A stretch of 64,000 nucleotides of DNA from Marinobacterium_D sp050908845 (GTDB taxonomy: Bacteria; Pseudomonadota; Gammaproteobacteria; Pseudomonadales; Balneatricaceae), in contig NZ_CP194171.1 of the NCBI RefSeq assembly GCF_050908845.1, forward strand, positions 744,001 through 808,000, in the 5' to 3' direction. Shown here in pieces: positions 58,501 to 64,000 of the stretch. A program made the position numbers and the translations under genes. How positions within the stretch are numbered: position 1 is the first letter of the stretch; every line of letters starts with the position of its first letter. Under the pieces are notes generated by a model. That model made no database searches. It was given only the letters and a program-made list of their open reading frames with translations, and was not told where the DNA came from.

Positions 58501-59553
58501 TCATTGTGGCTTGTTCACAGGTTCCTTTAGTTGTACCAGTTTGAAGTGACCATTATCTGCGTGGCAGTGAATACGCGCAAACAAACCCCTGGCTTTACGT
58601 TCCAGCGGAATATGTTGATTCACCACGAAGCAGGCGGTTCCGTTGCTGTCGAGTAATCGACGTGCCTGGCGTAGAAAACGGTCGGTCAGATCACCTTCGA
58701 CACCAAATCCGGCGTGGAACGGCGGATTGCACAGAATGATATCGAAGGTCCCCTCCAGGCTGTCGCCGGCGTCGCTGGCGATGACCTCGGCCTGTGTAAA
58801 CTGACGCGCATTCAGGTTGGCGCGGCAGGCGATAAGCGCCGCCGCGTTGTTGTCGGTGCAGGTGAGCGCTGCAGAGGTTGCACAGGCGTTCAGAGCCAGG
58901 TAGCCGAAACCGCAGCCAAGATCCAGAATCCGTCCCTCAAGCGGCAGCGCCTGGCCTGTCATTGCCGCCAGGTTTTCCACCAGGAATGCGCTGCCGCGAT
59001 CGATCTTGTTCCAGCCGAACAGCCCGGGCTTGGTCAGATAGAGCTCTGCGTCAGCGGGCTGAAAGTCACGTAGCAGCGGATAATCCTGGTCGTCCAGGAG
59101 GGCGCTGTCTGCCTCTCCCAGGCTAACAGTGACGCGCCAGACACTGCCCTGTTTCTGCTCCTCTTTGCTGCCGCCGAGACGCTGCTGCGCCTTGCGCGCG
59201 TAAGTCTTTATCCCTTCGCCCTTGTCCCCGATCAGGATCAGCTCGCCGTCGGGGCGCAGTACCCGGGCGGCTTCGTTGATCAGGTGGTGCACTACCGCCT
59301 TTTCCTTTGAAACCCGGTAGATTAGCTTTTCCAGGCTGCTTGCCGGCCACTGGCTGAGATCAAAGTCAGACAGTTCGGCATTCCAGCCCTGTTGCCGCAT
59401 CGCCCTGATCAGGTCGAAACGGTTACCGATCACCTGGGTATTGGGCTGTGGCGGGAGGAGTTGCGGCGGAATGTTCTCATCAACAATCCACAGGCGCCGC
59501 CCATCCGGTTGGCGTAGCTCTTCAACGAGCAGATTGAGCGCGGTATCGGCCAT
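58501..59553 (-). CDS. rRNA guanine-N2-methyltransferase, RsmC/RlmG type
   Basis: A 350-residue protein with the duplicated methyltransferase fold of RsmC and RlmG. The N-terminal half (about 1-165) is degenerate. The C-terminal half has the SAM motif GRILDLGCGFGYLAL and the catalytic NPPFHAGFGVEGDLTDRFL. The length is between E. coli RsmC (343) and RlmG (378), nearer RsmC, which methylates G1207 of 16S rRNA. It starts two bases after rsuA ends, so the two rRNA modification genes form an operon. Confidence 0.85.
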   Translation of the reverse strand: MADTALNLLVEELRQPDGRRLWIVDENIPPQLLPPQPNTQVIGNRFDLIRAMRQQGWNAELSDFDLSQWPASSLEKLIYRVSKEKAVVHHLINEAARVLRPDGELILIGDKGEGIKTYARKAQQRLGGSKEEQKQGSVWRVTVSLGEADSALLDDQDYPLLRDFQPADAELYLTKPGLFGWNKIDRGSAFLVENLAAMTGQALPLEGRILDLGCGFGYLALNACATSAALTCTDNNAAALIACRANLNARQFTQAEVIASDAGDSLEGTFDIILCNPPFHAGFGVEGDLTDRFLRQARRLLDSNGTACFVVNQHIPLERKARGLFARIHCHADNGHFKLVQLKEPVNKPQ

Positions 59554-59555
59554 GG

Positions 59556-60245
59556 TCAGATGCTATTGATCTCGTCTTCGCTAAGGGGGCGGTATTCACC
59601 GGGGAACAGGTCCTCATCCAGGACGATGGCACCGATACTCTCCCGGTGCAGTTCGACCACCCGGTTACCGAGGGCTGCAAACATCCGCTTCACCTGGTGA
59701 TAGCGGCCTTCGTGGATAACCACGCGGGCCCGGGTTTCACTCAGCAGCGTCAACTCCGCCGGTTTGGTGGGGAAGCGCTCGCTGTCGAGCTTGAGTCCTT
59801 TGGCGAACTTATCCACAGCCTCCGGCGGGATCGGGTCGGCCGTGGTGACCAGGTACACCTTGTGGGTCTTGTGGCGCGGCGATGTGACGCGGTGGGCCCA
59901 TTTGCCATCATCGGTGATCAGCACCAGTCCGGTGGCATCGATATCCAGGCGACCGGCAATGGTCATCTCTTCCGCTCTTGGCAGCTCAAGCAGGGCCAGT
60001 ACGGTCGGATGCGTGGGGTCGTCGTTGGCACAGACCACGCCGTCCGGCTTGTTCATCATCAGGTAACGGGGTTCGGGACGCTCCATCGGCCTGTCGTCGA
60101 GGGTTACCTCGTCGCCGTCCTGAACATGCCGCGCCGGATTGCGTTCCGGTTCACCATTGACGCGCACTTCGTCGGCATGGAGCAGGCGTTTCACCTCCTT
60201 GCGGGAGAGTCCGGTGGACTTGGCCAGGTATTTATCGAGTCGCAT
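59556..60245 (-). CDS. rsuA: 16S rRNA pseudouridine-516 synthase RsuA
   Basis: A 229-residue enzyme with an N-terminal S4 RNA-binding domain (MRLDKYLAKSTGLSRKEVKR) and the catalytic segment AGRLDIDATGLVLITDDG, whose Asp attacks the uridine. KVYLVTTADPIP and EGRYHQVKRMFAALGN are further motifs. The ATG at 60243-60245 is the family start; the frame open to 60356 is not used. A TATACT -10 lies just upstream. Confidence 0.94.
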   Translation of the reverse strand: MRLDKYLAKSTGLSRKEVKRLLHADEVRVNGEPERNPARHVQDGDEVTLDDRPMERPEPRYLMMNKPDGVVCANDDPTHPTVLALLELPRAEEMTIAGRLDIDATGLVLITDDGKWAHRVTSPRHKTHKVYLVTTADPIPPEAVDKFAKGLKLDSERFPTKPAELTLLSETRARVVIHEGRYHQVKRMFAALGNRVVELHRESIGAIVLDEDLFPGEYRPLSEDEINSI

Positions 60246-60272
60246 AGGGATCCGGCAGTTTGAAAAACGCCT

Positions 60273-60281
60273 AGTATAACA
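60273..60281 (-). promoter_or_regulatory. Extended -10 promoter candidate for rsuA
   Basis: On the minus strand this reads TGTTATACT, an extended -10 (TGn plus TATACT), about 28 bp before the rsuA ATG. No good -35 was found. It is in the divergent gap shared with the PTPS-like gene. Confidence 0.45.
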
Positions 60282-60357
60282 AGAGAGTGAAGCTTTCTTA
60301 GATCCTGACCGGATTGATAGGTTAAAATACCGGCCTGCTAATTCTGTGAGGCCCATC

Positions 60358-61191
60358 GTGAAGCTGTTTGTTGAAAACCTGACCCATGTCGACTTTTCCT
60401 ACCTTGATGCCCAGCGCGGTCTGCTGGGTGAATCCTGGGCGGCCAACCTGATACTCGACGGATCGCTGGATAACCAGGGGATGATCTGCGACTTCGGTGT
60501 GGTCAAAAAACGGGTCAAGCAGTGGCTGGATGCACATCTGGACCACTGTCTCGTGGTTGCCCGCGAGATGGCGGGGCTTGAGTCCGAGCAAACACAAGAG
60601 CGCACAGCAATCACCTGGACCTATCCGGAGGGTGGGCAGCTGCACTGCAGTTCTCCCGCCGGGGCGATCACCCTGGTGCCCGGTGAAACGATTACGCCTG
60701 AAGCGCTGGCACTCTGGTGCCGTGAGCAGCTGCTGGCGCTTTTCCCCGAGCAGGTAAAAGGGGTGCAGCTGGAGTTTGTGCCGGAGGTTATCGAAGGCGC
60801 TTACTACCACTACAGTCATGGCCTGCAGCAGCACGAGGGTAACTGTCAGCGCATCGCCCACGGTCACCGCTCAAGGATTCAGGTGCTGCGTAACGGCGCC
60901 CGTGACAGCGCTCTGGAAGCCCGGTGGGCAGAGACGTTTCGCGATATCTATATCGGCACCCGGGCACATCTGAAAGCCGGCGGTGACACCCATCACTATG
61001 TGTATGATGCCCCCCAGGGACATTTCGAGCTCAGTCTGCCCGCACGCTGCTGCTACGACATCGATACCGAATCCACGGTAGAGCAGATCGCCCAGCATCT
61101 GGCGGGGCAGATCAAGGCGGCCTATCCGCAGGATGCGATCGAGGTGCGGGCCTTTGAGGGAATCGGCAAGGGCGCAATCGCCACAGCCTGA
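60358..61191 (+). CDS. Two-domain 6-pyruvoyl-tetrahydropterin synthase family protein
   Basis: A 277-residue protein with two PTPS-like halves. The first half (about 1-120) has the back-end pattern GMICDFGVVKKRVKQWLDAH followed by LDH but no zinc site. The second half begins near residue 145 and has HGLQQHEGNCQRIAHGHRS, which holds the catalytic Cys and the zinc histidines. GTG at 60358 is chosen because GAGG lies six bases upstream; the family QueD is about 120 residues. It may act as 6-carboxytetrahydropterin synthase in queuosine synthesis or in another pterin step; no other que gene is near. Confidence 0.82.
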   Translation: MKLFVENLTHVDFSYLDAQRGLLGESWAANLILDGSLDNQGMICDFGVVKKRVKQWLDAHLDHCLVVAREMAGLESEQTQERTAITWTYPEGGQLHCSSPAGAITLVPGETITPEALALWCREQLLALFPEQVKGVQLEFVPEVIEGAYYHYSHGLQQHEGNCQRIAHGHRSRIQVLRNGARDSALEARWAETFRDIYIGTRAHLKAGGDTHHYVYDAPQGHFELSLPARCCYDIDTESTVEQIAQHLAGQIKAAYPQDAIEVRAFEGIGKGAIATA

Positions 61192-61202
61192 GGCTATCCG
61201 GT

Positions 61203-63356
61203 CTAATCGGGCCGCTCCACCCCGGGGCGGCTGTAATCACACACCCCATCGGCAAAGATCTGTTGCAGCCGCTGACGATAGGGCTGCATATCGATGGGTG
61301 AGTAAACGCCTGTTGCCAATGCCCTGTCCACCGGAATGCGCTGGCACTTGAACAGGTCGCCACGCAATCCTTCGCCCGCCTGACTGCGCGAGGTGCCGAA
61401 ACTGGGATAACGCTGGCTGCAGAGGCCATTTTCACGCCCGTTCCATTGCCCGTTCCAGACATCGGGGCCAGAGGCGATCAGGCTGCCATCGCGGTTATAG
61501 CAGCGGTCGCTGGCCTGCCGCGGACGCTGTCCCTGTTCCAGCCACTGGGTCAGCAGGGCCAGGGCCTCAGCGATGGGGGAGTGTGGTTTTTCGGTTACCC
61601 AGATCAGCTGGTTGTCGGCGCGTCCCGCTGACTGCAGCCGCAGACGGGTGCTGAACGAGGCGCTCAGGTGATGCATGTCCAGTTCCGGCTCGAGATAGTG
61701 GCGCAGGTCGACGATGGGGATATCAAGTTGGCCAGTGAAAACCTGGCCCGAACGAAACGCCGCGTCGATGGCCCCCGGGTCTGCTTCCGTTCGCTTGGCT
61801 GGCGTCAGGCCACCGTCCGGTGACAGGTTCATGTTCTGTTGGCCCCAGGGGCTGAAATCGATCAGGCGACTACCGTTGACCCGCCAGAAATGCTCAGGCT
61901 GCATCTCACCGGGGGCTTTCCAGCCACCGATACTGGCATTCAGATGCAGAAAGGTGGTCGGGCTGATCTCGCCACTACGCAGTGCGCGCAGGCCATACTG
62001 AACACCGACGTTATCCCAGGTCTGGCGGGCATAGCCGTCGGCGCGGCTGCCGAAAATATGGCGCAGGTCCTCCCAGTAGGTCCAGTGCACCTGCTGCTGC
62101 AGTGTCTCTGAAAAGCGAGGCGCGAAATGCACGAAGCTGGGGTTGTTCACCAGCGATGTCAGTCCGCGCCAGCCATTGACGCATTCACTGCTGCCCTTAG
62201 GCCTGGGTGGTACGCGGCCATGGATCAGCTGGGCCAGTTCATAGGTCCAGCCATATTCCGGCTCGATGCCATTGAGGGCATTAAGCCCCTCTATCAGAGA
62301 GCGCTTCGGCCAGGGCCAGACTTCCGGAGCGAGCTGGTCGAAATAATACTCCAGCAGCTCGCAGTCGAAGATGTGGATCGTTTGCGTCAGCATGTCGGGA
62401 TAGGCGTACAGGGCAACGCCGGCATCGAGCACACCGCTGCCGTTCTGGCCGATCAGGTATTGCTGAATAGCGCCGCCCGAGCCGCCAATACCGAGGGTGA
62501 AGCGGGGTTCGCCATAGCGCGCGCTGAACTGGCGTTTGACCCTCAGTGCGGTTTCTTCAGCCCGCAGCAGATCGTAGTGGTAGGAGGTCTGGTTACCGCT
62601 GGAGCTGGCGATCGCGTAGCCCTGGCGTAGCTGCTCCAGACGCCTGTTTGCCACGTCGTGGGGCTTTAGCCGTCCCTGGCGATGGCCGATCCCCACGCCG
62701 CCCTTAAACTGATAAATCAGATCCCCGTTCCAGTAGCGCATGTCGGGTTGTTCCGGTTGGTCCTCCGGGCCACGCAGCGCGGTGATGCTGTAGAAGAAAC
62801 GGTTAATCGTGCCGGTTTCGACGCGAACGATGAAATCCAGCGTTGCCCCACCGATACTCAGCTGGGCGATATCGCCGTTGGCTTCGCTGAGCGGATAGAA
62901 GCGGTCGGTACCCTGGCGGTTATAGAGGTAGTCGACCCGGGTGGGGTAGAGGCAATCCTTGCTGTATCCGGCGGGTTCCCGGGACTCAGGATTATCCGCA
63001 GCATAGACAGGTATACCCCAGCCCTGCCGGTTATCGATGCGGGGCTGGCCATAGCCGGAAGCGTCGCCATCGCAGGCAAAGGGATAGCCTAAGGGGCTGC
63101 TGTAAAGCGGTTCATGGGGGCCGACGGCGCCAATGGGAATCGGGTATTCAAAGGGGTCATCGGGACGTGTCCAGCGGGAGGGATGAGTCGACGCATAGGG
63201 GCGTGCGGCTGTCGAGGGGGACGGTGGCATGGCCTGAACGACCGGTCGGTCACCGTAGCGCTCCAGTTGCGCGTTTTCCTGGTGCAGGAACAGCCAGAGT
63301 GCCGACAGAGTCAGCAGCGCAATGACGCAGAGAATAAGCGCGCGGAGAAATTTCAT
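61203..63356 (-). CDS. Large exported alpha/beta-hydrolase-like protein (resembles DUF6351)
   Basis: A 717-residue protein with an N-terminal signal peptide or anchor (about 5-26, LRALILCVIALLTLSALWLF). The rest appears periplasmic or secreted, with many Trp/Tyr/Pro residues and several Cys. LGIGGSGGAIQQYLIGQ at about 289-305 is a GxSxG nucleophile elbow (S293), so a hydrolase is likely. The overall pattern resembles proteins labelled DUF6351; the substrate is unknown. AGGGAG precedes the ATG. It is convergent with the PTPS gene, and the thiolase gene lies upstream on the same strand behind a terminator. Confidence 0.78.
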   Translation of the reverse strand: MKFLRALILCVIALLTLSALWLFLHQENAQLERYGDRPVVQAMPPSPSTAARPYASTHPSRWTRPDDPFEYPIPIGAVGPHEPLYSSPLGYPFACDGDASGYGQPRIDNRQGWGIPVYAADNPESREPAGYSKDCLYPTRVDYLYNRQGTDRFYPLSEANGDIAQLSIGGATLDFIVRVETGTINRFFYSITALRGPEDQPEQPDMRYWNGDLIYQFKGGVGIGHRQGRLKPHDVANRRLEQLRQGYAIASSSGNQTSYHYDLLRAEETALRVKRQFSARYGEPRFTLGIGGSGGAIQQYLIGQNGSGVLDAGVALYAYPDMLTQTIHIFDCELLEYYFDQLAPEVWPWPKRSLIEGLNALNGIEPEYGWTYELAQLIHGRVPPRPKGSSECVNGWRGLTSLVNNPSFVHFAPRFSETLQQQVHWTYWEDLRHIFGSRADGYARQTWDNVGVQYGLRALRSGEISPTTFLHLNASIGGWKAPGEMQPEHFWRVNGSRLIDFSPWGQQNMNLSPDGGLTPAKRTEADPGAIDAAFRSGQVFTGQLDIPIVDLRHYLEPELDMHHLSASFSTRLRLQSAGRADNQLIWVTEKPHSPIAEALALLTQWLEQGQRPRQASDRCYNRDGSLIASGPDVWNGQWNGRENGLCSQRYPSFGTSRSQAGEGLRGDLFKCQRIPVDRALATGVYSPIDMQPYRQRLQQIFADGVCDYSRPGVERPD

Positions 63357-63415
63357 CGCATCTCCCTGAATGGCATCTACTTTCCATTGTAGGTGATGCG
63401 AAAATTGCCGCGCAG

Positions 63416-63449
63416 AAAAACAGACAGGGCAGCCCGAGAGCTGCCCTGT
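63416..63449 (-). terminator. Intrinsic terminator after the thiolase gene
   Basis: On the minus strand ACAGGGCAGC (63449-63440) pairs with GCTGCCCTGT (63433-63424) around six bases, followed by CTG and five T. It lies 26 bp after the thiolase stop. Confidence 0.75.
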
Positions 63450-63474
63450 TGCAAGGTTTAGCGGTTAAGAGCGA

Positions 63475-64000
63475 TCAGTCGCGCTCGATCGCCAGGGCTG
63501 TGCCCATGCCGCCGCCGATGCAGAGAGTGGCGAGACCTTTCTTGGCGTCGCGCTTGATCATCTCGTGCACCAGGGAGACGAGGATACGGCAGCCGGACGC
63601 GCCGATCGGGTGACCCAGGGCGATGGCGCCACCATTTACGTTAACGATATCGGTGTTCCAGCCCAGGTCCTTGTTCACAGACATCGCCTGTGCCGCGAAC
63701 GCCTCGTTGGCTTCGACCAGTTCCAGATCGTCAATGGACCATTCCGCTTTCTCAAGCGCCTTGGTGGTCGCACAGATCGGACCTGTACCCATGATCGCCG
63801 GATCAACACCGGCAGATGCGTAGCCCTTGATGCGGGCCAGTACCGGCAGACCCAGTTCTGCAGCTTTTTCTGCGGAGCAGAGGATTACCGCTGCGGCGCC
63901 ATCGTTGATGGTTGAGCTGTTACCGGCAGTGACGGTGCCGTCTTTTTTGAAGGCCGGGCGCAGTTTGCCCAGTGCTTCTGCGGTGCAGCCAAAGCGCGGC
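63475..64000 (-). CDS. Acetyl-CoA C-acetyltransferase (thiolase), 3' part only
   Basis: The C-terminal 174 residues of a thiolase; the gene enters from beyond position 64000. The motifs are NSSTINDGAAAVILCS, NEAFAAQAM, GGAIALGHPIGASGCRI (catalytic His) and the C-terminal ATLCIGGGMGTALAIE (second catalytic Cys). It fits biosynthetic acetoacetyl-CoA thiolases (PhaA/AtoB) as used in polyhydroxybutyrate or ketone-body metabolism, but the active-site Cys near the N-terminus is outside the window. Confidence 0.95.
   Translation of the reverse strand, partial: PRFGCTAEALGKLRPAFKKDGTVTAGNSSTINDGAAAVILCSAEKAAELGLPVLARIKGYASAGVDPAIMGTGPICATTKALEKAEWSIDDLELVEANEAFAAQAMSVNKDLGWNTDIVNVNGGAIALGHPIGASGCRILVSLVHEMIKRDAKKGLATLCIGGGMGTALAIERD

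Overview
The window is a stretch of gammaproteobacterial chromosome, moderately GC-rich by eye and densely coding. I see no mobile element, phage gene or CRISPR array. The gene orders ffh-rpsP-rimM-trmD-rplS, xerD-dsbC-hom-thrC-recJ, nudF-yqiB-cpdA-yqiA-parE and carAB-greA-yhbY-rlmE-ftsH-folP-glmM-tpiA-secG-tRNA-rimP-nusA-infB-rbfA-truB-rpsO-pnp are those of Pseudomonas and marine relatives. A TRAP solute receptor and a probably sodium-coupled V/A-type ATPase suggest a marine Oceanospirillales/Pseudomonadales-type organism. This placement is an inference; no species is claimed.

Layout. 1-1581: the 5' part of a TRAP periplasmic receptor gene (minus strand), a 454-bp non-coding stretch with a paired palindrome that looks like an operator, and an Lrp/AsnC regulator. 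1840-9610: a NIF3-like gene followed by a compact seven-gene V/A-type ATPase operon in the order B-D-I-K-E-DUF2764-A, a circular permutation of the usual E-DUF2764-A-B-D-I-K. 9627-13847: a small HTH protein, two Nudix hydrolases, a DUF1289 protein, a CorB-like CBS protein and YpjD. 14119-17665: the signal recognition particle and ribosome maturation cluster. 17894-26849: an unrecognised 480-residue envelope protein, xerD, dsbC, the threonine genes hom-thrC, an ElyC/YdcF-like protein, recJ and a 60-residue ORF. 26920-34208: endonuclease IV, an EAL-CBS-GGDEF cyclic-di-GMP protein behind a Pho-box-like site, then nudF-yqiB-cpdA-yqiA-parE. 34286-36574: an L,D-transpeptidase and a Tat-exported DUF882 protein. 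36880-57651: carAB through pnp, with two tRNA genes between secG and rimP. 57758-64000: a YciC-like membrane protein, an RsmC-like methyltransferase, rsuA, a two-domain PTPS-family protein, a large exported protein resembling DUF6351, and the 3' part of a thiolase gene.

Most of the window is housekeeping: translation and RNA decay (rpsP, rplS, rpsO, infB, nusA, rbfA, truB, rimM, trmD, rlmE, pnp), protein targeting and quality control (ffh, secG, ftsH, dsbC), amino acid and pyrimidine supply (hom, thrC, carAB) and cell wall (glmM, L,D-transpeptidase). The most interesting points are the permuted V/A-ATPase operon with a full sodium-ligand set in its proteolipid, the Pho-box-like site before the cyclic-di-GMP gene, a perfect 14-bp inverted repeat flanking the nudF promoter and ribosome site, a terminator hairpin in the carA leader, a long stem-loop in the pnp leader, an initiator tRNA with a U1:U72 mismatch, and the 480-residue protein between rplS and xerD. 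Start codons were set from ribosome binding sites and family alignments; TTG is used unusually often.
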